Assembly: GCA_000697335.1 (NCBI GenBank)
Contig: JNEM01012688.1
Span: 1 to 11,662 of the forward strand
Length of the DNA stretch: 11,662 bases
DNA from: Conidiobolus incongruus B7586
Taxonomy: Eukaryota; Entomophthoromycota; Entomophthoromycetes; Entomophthorales; Conidiobolaceae
Direction: 5' to 3'
The translations under genes and the position numbers were made by a program. Positions 1 to 8,248 of this stretch are shown here, in pieces (positions within the stretch are counted from its first letter, which is position 1; each line of letters begins with the position of its first letter). The notes beneath the pieces are model-generated. The model was not told the origin of the DNA, searched no databases, and was given only the letters and a program-made list of their open reading frames with translations.

Positions 1-1
1 T

Positions 2-286
2 GATAATTGCAAAATACACAAATCTAAAGCTGTAAAAAACTTTCTAATTAAAAATAACTGGAAAGAATTACCACATCCAGTATATTCCCCTGATTATAAC
101 CCATGTGATTATAATTGCTTTGGGCAATTAAAAAACCAGCTTGCAGGAAAGAAAATTTCTGCAGGAAAATTTAATTGGTTTGTGAAACATCAAATTTCAG
201 TCCTTAATAAAAAGAACTGTTTTTTAGGTGTTAGAAGTTTGCCAAAAGTATGGCAAAAAGTTATTAATAATAAAGGAAACTATTAA
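2..286 (+). CDS. mariner (DD34D) transposase, C-terminal part, cut by the window start
   Basis: This is the last 94 codons and stop of a mariner-family transposase, the enzyme that cuts and pastes its own element. The frame opens with the DN..H block that carries the second catalytic aspartate. Exactly 34 residues later comes the third aspartate, in the motif YSPDYNPCDYNCFGQLK, close to the family signature YSPDLNPCD..LF..LK. That D34D spacing is diagnostic of mariner as against Tc1 (DD34E) or pogo-like elements. No stop or frame break is seen between position 2 and the TAA, so this part looks whole. The first catalytic aspartate, the DNA-binding domain and the left terminal repeat lie outside the window. 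I could not identify the right terminal inverted repeat in the AT-rich sequence after the stop. Confidence 0.88.
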   Translation, partial: DNCKIHKSKAVKNFLIKNNWKELPHPVYSPDYNPCDYNCFGQLKNQLAGKKISAGKFNWFVKHQISVLNKKNCFLGVRSLPKVWQKVINNKGNY

Positions 287-1908
287 ATTTATATTATATA
301 TTTATTTTTATATATCATATATTCAAATGTTTATTTATTTTTAATTGCAAAAAATTCCCATTATTAAAAATGCAGAGTAATAATATATATTTTGCAAAAA
401 AGATATAATTATCAACAATAATTTACGTATTTAATGAAAAATTAACGATTACAAAATTATTTTTATTTAAAAATATAGCATTTGACAGTTATAGTAAAAT
501 CCAATTTATAAGAATCAATGCTCTTGAATATATAAAAATTAAATTATTTAATGTATTTCAATATATATACGGTTCTATGTTTATTGAACCACAACTAGAT
601 TTATGCAACTATATATATATATATATATTCAATTTATATATCAGAGTTTATATACAATTTGAACTATAAATACATTTGAATCCAAATGATAAGAAATTTA
701 ATACTTGGGAATTTTATTATAGTTAAAAAGGATAATTAAATATCGCCTAAATGATATTCAATCTAATGATTTACAGAACAATGAAATAATATAAAGTGAT
801 TTCTTCTGAAATATGAAAATTTGGAATTTAAATATTGATAAATATACTTTTTTTCGTAATAATTATATTAAGTAGATTACTATTTATATTTTCACATCAA
901 TGATTTATTAGTTGATAAAAAATTTTCTTAGAAAAAACTCAAGGACTAATACTTGGTAAATCATTTAATATTTCCAAATACTGATTATTCATTTTGAATG
1001 AATTTGATTCTATAAACTATTGTAAACAAGTTGTACAAAAGCGAAAACTAATACCTGCTGTTATTACTTTGTGTTTAAATTGAAATTGATATTTCATCAC
1101 CTCATCAAGTCTTTTATTATTTATTATGTTGATATTACAAACAAATAATTCTTAAAATAATTCCTATTTTAAAAACATTGTATCCAAAATTAATTTATCA
1201 CAAAACACTTGTTAAGGATTAATTAATTGAGCTTTTGTCCATTTTTATAATAATGCACTTTATTAAATTTTGTAATTTGTTTTATTCTTTATATTCAAAT
1301 CCTGATTCAATCTACATTTTTTTTAAAGTAAATTAATTTTTTTTAAAATCCTATATAATTTTATTAAGTTATTGACCTGATTTATTAATACAATCCTTGA
1401 ACCAATATTTCCAATACACATGATTATCAAAACTAGAGCTATCTTTAACTAATAATACCAAATTGAATTTTTACGGATTAACTATTTTTCTATTTTAGGA
1501 ACAAATTTCAACCATTCAAATCATTTTTATTATATTCTCTAAAAATTTAATTTTTGGGGTTCGTTATGAATCATCACCTCACCTTTATTTTTTGTTTGAT
1601 GACGTTGGATTTTATAGAGAGTAGTGATATTGATGGTGTTGAGATTATATGATATAAACATTATAAACATATAAAATAATTAAATGATACATATTTTATT
1701 ATATTTTATTTAATTATAAATCAATTATGTTGAATAACAAAATCAAAAAATTCATATGAAAAAAAATTAAATTGAAACCCTAAGATTCAGTTCAATTAAT
1801 ACTGCAGTCTCTTTATAAATAACGAGTTAGAATGAAGGTGATATTTAAACTCTTACAAAGTTTCAAAATATTGATTGTTTTATATTGTTTATTTGGGTGA
1901 TATTGAGG
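287..1908. other. AT-rich spacer between the transposon and the G gamma gene
   Basis: I find no convincing gene in this stretch. It must hold the unseen right end of the mariner element and the promoter and 5' leader of the G gamma gene. It contains a TA dinucleotide run near 609-629, a small hairpin at 571-590 (GGTTC/GAACC) and a 9-bp inverted repeat, AATGATTTA at 899-907 and TAAATCATT at 957-965. A slightly GC-richer patch at 1557-1650 contains a 28-codon ATG frame (1566-1652, MNHHLTF...), too short to call. The 11-mer TCATCACCTCA occurs twice, near 1094 and 1571. Confidence 0.6.
609..629. repeat. TA dinucleotide microsatellite
   Basis: About nine to ten uninterrupted AT units. This is a simple tandem repeat, unremarkable in such AT-rich DNA but likely to vary in length between strains. 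Confidence 0.85.
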
Positions 1909-2218
1909 ATGAGTGACAGTGGTATTGCTTCGAGTAATCAAGCTAAATTAATTCAGCTGGAAGAGAAAATTCAGAATTTGAAGAGACAGTTGAGTTTGGA
2001 TAGGATTCCAGTTTCTGAAGCTTCAATTTCGTAATTTTATTTATTCAGTTTTATTATTATTTTTAATGCTGTTTTTTAGGTTGATTAATTATACAAATAA
2101 TACTAAAGATCATATTTTGGATACATACAGAAAGCCTGGTGGTAGTAAAGCCAAGTCCAGGGGTGTCGAAGGATCTGTAGGACGTGCTGGTAAAGGTGGA
2201 TGCTGTATAATCATCTAA
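1909..2218 (+). CDS. STE18: Heterotrimeric G-protein gamma subunit (fungal type), two exons
   Basis: Spliced as 1909-2030 plus 2080-2218 around a 49-nt intron (GTAATT...TTTTAG), this encodes 86 residues, a normal length for the family. Residues 11-31 are a heptad-like helix that would pair with G beta in a coiled coil. RIPVSEAS (32-39) and LINYTNNTKD (42-51) match the fungal G gamma core very closely. The tail GGCCIII ends in a CaaX box: Cys83 would be prenylated and Cys82 is the usual palmitoylation site, which anchors G beta-gamma to the plasma membrane. Known fungal relatives transmit pheromone or nutrient signals with G alpha and G beta. Two oddities: the tryptophan-containing stretch usual after TKD in filamentous fungi is replaced by a basic, glycine-rich linker, and the last residue is Ile, not the common fungal Met. 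The gene converges on the QDEL protein gene. STE18 is used in the sense of the yeast orthologue. Confidence 0.92.
2031..2079 (+). other. Intron of the G gamma gene
   Basis: A 49-nt intron with donor GTAATT and acceptor TTTTTTAG. It interrupts a serine codon (TC|G) inside the conserved SEAS-S-LINYT core, so protein similarity across the join fixes it precisely. It serves as the model for the other introns in the window. Confidence 0.93.
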
Positions 2219-2313
2219 TCCAACAAATATTTAATACTATTTCAAGACCTCATCCCATCAATATCATACTCAACATCTCTGGAATTAAACAGTCTATGAC
2301 TTATTTGTATTTA

Positions 2314-2319
2314 AATAAA
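2314..2319 (+). terminator. Likely polyadenylation signal of the G gamma gene
   Basis: An AATAAA hexamer about 95 nt after the G gamma stop and before the end of the converging gene. The motif is cheap in AT-rich DNA, so position is the main support. Confidence 0.4.
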
Positions 2320-2353
2320 CCAAAGAGAAAAAAATGAAAATGGTTTCAATTAA

Positions 2354-2359
2354 TTTATT
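2354..2359 (-). terminator. Possible polyadenylation signal of the QDEL protein gene
   Basis: AATAAA on the minus strand a few bases beyond the stop of the converging gene. Similar AT-rich hexamers could arise by chance here. Confidence 0.3.
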
Positions 2360-2364
2360 AAGAT

Positions 2365-2883
2365 TTATAATTCATCCTGATTGTTGTAGTAGTGCTTCTT
2401 CAGTATTTGGACAATATCTGGATACTTGTCAATTTCTTTGAATAACCCATCTATGCGTTCATCTCCAACCTTTGACTTGATCAGTCGTATCAACAACTTC
2501 ATCTGGGCGCGCAGCATGGGGTTAAAGTCTGTAGAGTCGGGATCTAGCGTCGAAGGTTTAATATCCCTTACAAAACTTAATACTGGTGCCATAGCATCAG
2601 GTAAATCTTCAGAGTCCAACGCTTCTACAAGTTTTGTCATCATTTCTTTGAAAGGACCGTCTGGCTGCGTTTCAATATTACTTACAATACTCTGTACGTT
2701 GGACAGTATAAAGTTCAGTCCCTTGCCGAGGTACTTGAGCATAATATTCTCGACATGGTGATACGATTCCGGAATCGACTTCTTCTTGGGAGTTACCTTA
2801 TATGTTGAAGGTTTCCTCGCATGAGACTGGTCAGCTATCAACAGTGACATAAAGAACAAACAACTGAATACACTTAATTTCAT
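2365..2883 (-). CDS. Small secretory-pathway protein with C-terminal QDEL, function unknown
   Basis: This uninterrupted frame of 172 residues starts at the ATG of MKLSVFSCLFFMSLLIA. That is a classical signal peptide: basic residue, hydrophobic core, and a plausible cleavage after SHA at about residue 22. A basic segment follows (RKPSTYKVTPKKKS). The rest is polar and probably helical, with no cysteine after the signal peptide and no tryptophan at all. It ends NNQDEL, a variant of the KDEL/HDEL signal that returns soluble proteins to the endoplasmic reticulum. I infer an ER-lumen resident, or a secreted protein whose tail merely resembles the signal. I do not recognise the family. Unlike its neighbours it has no intron, and it is visibly richer in G and C, which could reflect high expression or foreign origin. 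It converges on the G gamma gene across about 146 bp. Confidence 0.85.
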   Translation of the reverse strand: MKLSVFSCLFFMSLLIADQSHARKPSTYKVTPKKKSIPESYHHVENIMLKYLGKGLNFILSNVQSIVSNIETQPDGPFKEMMTKLVEALDSEDLPDAMAPVLSFVRDIKPSTLDPDSTDFNPMLRAQMKLLIRLIKSKVGDERIDGLFKEIDKYPDIVQILKKHYYNNQDEL

Positions 2884-2994
2884 CTGAATAATGATCTATT
2901 ATTATTTAGATTTGATTATTAACAACCGTGTAAATGCCCAATATCTTTAATAATATTATAATGATTATTGATAATTATATTTTAATTAAAAAAT

Positions 2995-3290
2995 TTAATT
3001 AATTCTATAAAAATATAAATTAAAGAGCGATAACTGTAGGGGATTATAAAGATATTTATACACCTGTTCATAATCTGAATAAAAAATGGGAATGCTTAAA
3101 CTTGATCTGAAACACCAATCAAATTCTCCAATGTTTGATTTGGGTGATTTCATGGATATTCTTATGTCTTGAATCTTTGAATTATGCAAACTTACTTTCA
3201 TTCAATCGTTTATTGCCAGCTTTTCATTTTACAGATTATTATTGAATTCAACTATATTGGATAACTGGGCGAGTTGATGTAGACACACCA
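2995..3290 (-). CDS. Possible small spliced gene, hypothetical
   Basis: This patch is clearly richer in G and C than the flanks. A minus-strand open frame covers 2995-3201 and reads ISMKSPKSNIGEF, then SLSIPIFYSDYEQ. A possible first exon lies near 3240-3290, starting MVCLHQLAQLSNIVEF. It could join with an intron of about 72 nt ending ATAAG, but that acceptor is not of the usual TAG type. After YEQ, a 59-nt intron starting GTGTAT and ending TATAG would add Asn and a stop. Alternatively the frame simply runs on to 2995. The plus strand of the same patch also has a short ATG frame (MGMLKLDLKHQ..FDLGDFMDILMS), so even the strand is not certain. I recognise no family. Coordinates are approximate. 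Confidence 0.35.
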
Positions 3291-4167
3291 TTTTACACTA
3301 TTTTTTGATTCGAATTTCCAACTTGATTATAATTTTTGATAATCGCTAATTTTAAACATCTAATAATATTAATTAGAAAAAAATATTAATCAAATAATAT
3401 TTAGAAATATCAAAGCCTTAATTATAATTCAACTTATAATGCATTTATATTTTTAGTAATAAATTTTACAAATAAATCAATTAGATAGTTAGAAATCATA
3501 AATACAACTGAAAATATTATTCAGATTAATTCATTTTAATACACACTTTAATCCATTTAATTATATATTTTAATAAAATTTAGATTTTATAAATTTTATT
3601 AATTTAATAGTGAATAAAATTGGAATTTTTAAATTATCATATTTTATTTTGATATTCAAAAAAATATATTCAATATAAATTAATAAAATAAAAATTTTTG
3701 CAACTTTGAGAATTAATTATATATAAACTAAATCAATGTAATTCGACTTTTTAAATGATTAAATTTTAATGAATATAATTTGTTTTTTAATGATTAAAAT
3801 TTTTTAAATTCATATAAATGTATTCAAAAATATTTTACTATATTTTGAATTAATTAAATATGAACTTGATGTATATTATTTTAAATTGGTGAGCCTATAA
3901 ATATAGTTTGATTTTTATGGTAATTATGATATTTTGATAACTGAAACACTTCGATTATAATTAAGATTTTATATACTTATTTAGACATAATACAATATCC
4001 CATTATCTAAGATATTTATTTAAATTATAAATTTCAAAATTGAACAAAATGTAATTTATCAGAATAGAAAAAATCCCATAATTTTTATACTCAAAACAGA
4101 GTTATTAAATTTAATCAATCAACAAGTCTCATTAGTATCAAAACTTTAATAATTCAAATAAAAAATA
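3291..4167. other. AT-rich spacer upstream of APC10
   Basis: Almost pure A and T with scattered short runs. I see no coding frame, RNA gene or clear repeat. It should include the promoter and leader of APC10, but no element stands out. Confidence 0.6.
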
Positions 4168-5026
4168 ATGGATACAGAACATGATATCACTTCCCAACTT
4201 AATGAAACTAGCGCACCTTCTAATGCGCAAATTCTAGCTTCAAAAGTTTCTAAATTGGTGGGTGAAGGTAACTCCAATTTCAAAAATATCTCAACGTCTT
4301 GATAAAGTAACTGGATTGTGAAGATGTAGACATAACATCAGAATGCAAAGTAAAAGTAAGCAGTTATAAATACGGATATCCCCCTAACAGACTGGTGGAT
4401 GGAAATTTGGAAACTTTTTGGCAGAGTGAAGGGACGTTGCCACATTTCGTCAATTTGAAATTTTCGAGACAGATACAGCTATCAGTATATCAACTAATAT
4501 CATTAATTACTGTACATATTGATAATGTGAATAATATAGAAAATAGCGATTTACTTCGATTTCCCATTGGATGAAAGTTATACTCCTAATTTTTTCACTT
4601 TGAATTTGGCAAGTGATTGGGATGATTTTAGAGTAATTGATATGAACATATTAATCTATGTCGGTGAATTAATGGAATATTGTAGGAATTAAAGCGATTG
4701 CAAGCTCCAATGACACCCAATTGGACTACTATTGATTGCAAAATGCTAAATGGTAATTAAAATGTAATTTATATAATGATTAATAAATTAATTTTGATTA
4801 GATGGATTACCCATTTCCACATACCAAATTCAAATTAAAATCTTAAGTAATCACGAAGATGGCAGAGACAGTCACATTAGACAAGTTAGAATTTTTGAAT
4901 TTCAGTAATTTAAAATAATAATATTTATAATGTTATGATTAATCTAGTTATTTTAGAAGTTTAGAAGATTCTAAAACCAACTGGAATAGCTTAAATTTGA
5001 AGGGTTTAGAGCATGTGAGAATTTAA
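4168..5026 (+). CDS. APC10: Anaphase-promoting complex subunit 10 (DOC domain), six exons
   Basis: Exons 4168-4267, 4330-4484, 4540-4632, 4686-4752, 4802-4904 and 4957-5026 join in frame into 195 residues, close to the usual APC10 length. The protein is nearly all one DOC domain. LVDGNLETFWQSEG..PHFVNLKF (55-78), DESYTP (96-101) and IQIKILSNHEDGRDSHIRQVRIF (148-170) align almost residue for residue with human and yeast APC10/Doc1. With the coactivator Cdc20 or Cdh1, APC10 forms the receptor for the D-box degron on the APC/C ubiquitin ligase, which drives exit from mitosis. The start is the first ATG of the open exon. For intron 1 I chose the TAG acceptor at 4329; AAG at 4323 would add two residues. 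The protein ends HVRI rather than in the -IR tail that docks on the Cdc27/APC3 subunit. The last exon is the least conserved. Confidence 0.93.
4268..4956 (+). other. Five short introns of APC10
   Basis: Introns at 4268-4329 (62 nt), 4485-4539 (55), 4633-4685 (53), 4753-4801 (49) and 4905-4956 (52). Donors are GTAACT, GTATAT and three GTAATT. All end in TAG with the choice made here. Each carries TTAAT or CTAAT near the 3' side, a plausible branch point. The joins rest on conserved DOC-domain residues on both sides, except the last, where only frame and length support it. Confidence 0.85.
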
Positions 5027-5087
5027 TAGAATTATCAGCCAAAATAATTTTAGTTATATTTAATTAATTGCAAAGATACCCATATGC

Positions 5088-5156
5088 TATAACTAAATTA
5101 TAATTTATCCTGGATTAAATCGATTACCCCCTGAATTTAAAAATAATTTAGTTATA
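5088..5156. repeat. 14-bp perfect inverted repeat in the APC10 3' region
   Basis: TATAACTAAATTAT at 5088-5101 is the exact reverse complement of 5143-5156, leaving 41 bp between the arms. A further imperfect copy (ATAATTTTAGTTAT) lies at 5044-5057. It could form a hairpin in RNA or be the ends of a tiny TA-flanked miniature transposon. In DNA this AT-rich, chance remains possible. Confidence 0.5.
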
Positions 5157-5241
5157 TAGTGATGATTGATGAAGCATAATCATTTACTGGTTGATTGGGT
5201 ACTTCAGTTGTCAACTCGATTGTTTTCTAAAATATCAGACT

Positions 5242-5247
5242 AATAAA
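5242..5247 (+). terminator. Possible polyadenylation signal of APC10
   Basis: AATAAA about 215 nt after the APC10 stop, inside the gap before the converging minus-strand gene. Weak support from position only. Confidence 0.25.
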
Positions 5248-5308
5248 GCTAATGAAAATGGAATTCTGATTCTATTACTTTTTCAACCAAATAATTAACC
5301 TTAAATTC

Positions 5309-6407
5309 TCACTCTTTAGCGTGACCTAAGTTCCGTTTAATGGTATATACGTAATTCTTACTCAGGGGAATCCAATGCTCAATATACTAGGCAGTTTTGA
5401 GCTTGACAAGATCTCAATTTTAGGACATTATAATATGAAATTCATAATTCAATCCTACGAATTGCGGTACTGAAATTACTTTAAAAGCATATAATTGATT
5501 GTCATAAAAACCCCAATACGTAATAATAGCTGTCGCATTCGTAGATAAAGGATATTGATATTCAAATCTACTGCCATTTTTCAGTCTCAGAACGGTATGA
5601 TTTGCAGAAATGTCCCAGGTGTTAGCAATTGGAATACGAATCAACTGTTAAAATTTCTGTAATAAATAGTAATGTGTATCACTATGTAATAATACTTCAT
5701 AAAATTTGTAATTTGACATTAGTTCTAGAGATTTGATTTCACCTACCTTTCTAGCTTGCTTCTCAGGTTGTAGAGGTTTGCAATCGTCATTAAAGTTGTG
5801 GATTATAGTTTGGACTACTTTAAATTCGTAATCTAGATCAAAATATTGAATGGTTTCTTGGATGTGGCAGCAGCATACATTCAACAAGCTACTACTACTT
5901 ATATAAGATTGTAAATTTTGATTGAACTTTTGTATGTAATAATATCTATCATCCCACATGAACATGTACTGAATACCTGATGTGTTAGGTAATAACATAT
6001 TAATGACAGTAATTTTAAATTCTAAAGCAGTTATCTTAATATTAGCTTTTATCAAACTAGGATTGTTTTCTTAAAGGAACACCAAATGAAATTTTATATT
6101 GTTATTAAAATTTGATAGTGTTTCTATACATCAACAAACAAATAGTGGGAATGTTCAATCAATAACAAATTTAAATTACTGGGATCTTGCGATAATTCTA
6201 CAAGTTTGTGAACTAGCTTGGTGCTGTAATAACTGTGAATGTCGAACTTGAAATAATTGGGATCTAAAATTGCTTGGATTTAGAATCAGTCTAGCCCTTT
6301 GCTAATTGGCAAGGCTTTCAACCTTGATGATCATAGTTTCGGATTGAGATCGTGACTGAAGAATATGTAATGTTAAAGTCGAATATGTTGAGAATTTTGT
6401 AAATATT
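5309..6407 (-). CDS. Unrecognised multi-exon gene, or decayed gene, exon joins partly unresolved
   Basis: Four GC-richer blocks read as protein on the minus strand. Block one (6323-6407, ..SVTISIRNYDHQ) joins in frame through a 59-nt intron (6264-6322, GTTGAA...TTTTAG) to DPNYFKFDIHSYYSTKLVHKLVEL and onward. Block three (5696-6055) contains IQYMFMWDDRYYYIQKF and is rich in aromatic residues. It joins in frame through a 51-nt intron (5645-5695) to LIRIPIANTWDISANHTVL and ITYWGFYDNQLYAFKV. A last exon (5309-5386, YIEHWIPLSKNYVYTIKRN) may follow a 72-nt intron at 5387-5458; otherwise the protein ends at 5420. I could not join block two to block three without a stop, and found no good ATG, so an unseen exon, two genes or a pseudogene are all possible. 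No domain is recognised. It converges on APC10. Confidence 0.5.
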
Positions 6408-7494
6408 TCAATGGTTTAAATTTGAACAGGATTTTTAGATTTTGATTAGAGTGATAACTCTATGTTGCTGTAATTGTAAAATTTTTTTTCAAGTTTGATT
6501 TATGACTTGATTTTTATATTGATGATTTAAAAATGATCAAATTAATTAGTATTTTTATAAGATTATTTTTGAAATTATATAATTCAGGAGTATGTGTTTA
6601 GATATTGGAGAAATTAGCTGGTTGAAATTGATGAAATTTTGATTAGATTCGAAATTGAAGAAAATACAATAACAATATATAATAATATTTATTTACTACT
6701 ACTTTCAAAAAATGCTCTTAAATTTTATTATAAGATTTTATATTACATTATATTTACATAAATATTATAATTCGATTATTTAAAATAGCTTTAATGATTT
6801 TATTATAAGTTATTTTCAATATTGAAAAATTTAACAAATTTATATTAACCTGATAATTTATCAAATGGGTTGTTCCTAATATTTATTATCAATTATTTGA
6901 CTGAATATCAATTACTAAAATAATCTTAGTCAATACACAAATTTGCAACTTCAAATCTTTTTGTATCTATTGAATATATATAAATATCACCATATTCACA
7001 ATCCAATAGTCATTATTTTACAATAACTAAAAATATTTATATGATATAATAAGTGTAGTATTAAATTGTATCTTTCTCCTATCAATGCAATAAAATTGGT
7101 TTTATTAAATTTAAAATTATCTATTCATAAAAATTTTTAATTAATATTCAAAAATTTGTTAAATTATACAATAACCATACATCTAATAAACATATTAATT
7201 AATTGAATATTATCATTTTATTCAACTATTTTATATTATTCAATTTTTGATCCATTTTACAAAATTAACATTCTAAAAATTAATTAACCAAAATTTCAAG
7301 TTGAAAAACTATCCCATAAATGGAATTTGGAACTAATTAATATTAATAATTCAAAATTTTTTGTATATTTGATTTCATTCCAAATTTCTAGTAATCCTTA
7401 AAAGCTACTCAAAAATATTGAGATAAGTTTTTAAGATTCAATACTTTTAAATTTTTATCATTAAGGTAATAATATAGATTTTAACTTTTAATAT
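6408..7494. other. AT-rich spacer
   Basis: Probably includes the promoter and any missing 5' exon of the minus-strand gene at 5309-6407. A mildly GC-richer patch near 6591-6672 holds a short plus-strand frame beginning MCLDIGEISWLKLMKF, which I do not call. The rest is nearly all A and T, and I see nothing else in it. Confidence 0.55.
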
Positions 7495-7596
7495 GGCATA
7501 ATGTTATGATGACCGCTGTCGCCCCAGACATAAGTTGTAGAGTTGTTCTTGAATGATAATTTCAGCGTACATAGCCAAACGTATCTTATCTGATTT
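7495..7596 (+). ncRNA. Candidate small RNA, possibly a C/D-box snoRNA
   Basis: About 100 bp with far more G and C than the AT-rich DNA on either side, the pattern structured RNAs show in AT-rich genomes. On the plus strand ATGATGA at 7506-7512 fits box C (RUGAUGA) and CTGA at 7590-7593 fits box D, about the usual distance apart. GAATGATAA near 7551-7559 resembles an internal C' box. CGCTG (7514-7518) can pair with CAGCG (7563-7567), and GGC (7495-7497) with the GCC at the end of CATAGCC. Against it, I see no clear terminal stem next to the boxes and cannot assign a guide target. The minus strand also has a short frame (MYAEIIIQEQLYNLCLGRQRSS), so a small exon is an alternative. Confidence 0.35.
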
Positions 7597-8248
7597 TTTT
7601 AAAGATTTTTTAAATATTACTTTCAAAAAATATGCCGATTATTAACCTTTATTTTTGCCTATTTAGTTAACAGAGATTGTATTTTTAATAATATGAAGAT
7701 AAATTTTTAATTTTTAATATAATAAACATTGAATATTTACAAGGTAATAATTATAACTTTTTTTATAATATTGGTATGATGATAAAAAAATATTCCATGC
7801 TAATCCTGAAGCTATCGAGTGGACAAAATATTTTTTATTCATAAACTTTGCTATTACTGACTTTTCGTTTCATTATCATTATTTATTGTTTGTATTATGG
7901 TTGCTTATCAATGTTTTTTTGATATAGGTAATGATTTATTTGAATAATGGGAATGTTTTAGAAAGTATATATAAGATTTAATAAAGGTTTTGAACCATTT
8001 TTGTAACAATATTAAATATAAATTATTCTTTTTATTTTTTTTCTATTTTTTAATAATATATATATTTTTCGACATTTGATATGTTCAATTTATATCCAAG
8101 GATCCATTACTTTATCTCATTCAAACCAACTACTAAATAGGTTATATTTCCAAATCCCATAAAACATTTTCATAATTGAAATGAATTAAATACTACCAAA
8201 CATCAATTTATCCAACTATAATTAATTTTTAATATTAAATAAAACTTA
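7597..8248. other. AT-rich spacer upstream of the Rtp1-like gene
   Basis: Apart from the hydrophobic frame at 7769-7927, listed separately, this stretch is nearly all A and T, with no other feature visible. The leader and promoter of the gene starting at 8249 should lie in its last part. Confidence 0.5.
7769..7927 (+). other. Possible exon of a small membrane protein
   Basis: A 52-codon open frame without an ATG, richer in G and C than its surroundings. It reads IFHANPEAIEWTKYFLF, then a hydrophobic stretch ending LLFVLWLLINVFLI, which would make one or two membrane segments. A splice acceptor at CTGAAG (7810) after a GTAATA donor near 7744 would place the exon start at CTATCGAGTGG. I cannot find the rest of a gene, and do not recognise the family. 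In AT-rich DNA, phenylalanine- and isoleucine-rich frames arise by chance, so this is weak. Confidence 0.22.

Noticed and set aside
1557-1652. 28-codon frame upstream of the G gamma gene as a peptide gene
   Set aside because: Too short, with no splice partner or recognisable motif.
2426-2761. Plus-strand frame of 111 codons
   Set aside because: It is the antisense shadow of the QDEL secretory protein gene, whose strand has the signal peptide and full-length frame.
5645-6123. Reassigned stop codons (TAA read as Gln) in the minus-strand gene
   Set aside because: The G gamma, QDEL and APC10 genes all end cleanly in TAA, and a 51-nt intron removes one of the in-frame TAA codons.
6240-6340. tRNA-like pairing and a GTTCGA motif
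   Set aside because: No full cloverleaf can be drawn. The sequence is better explained as an intron and exon of the minus-strand gene.
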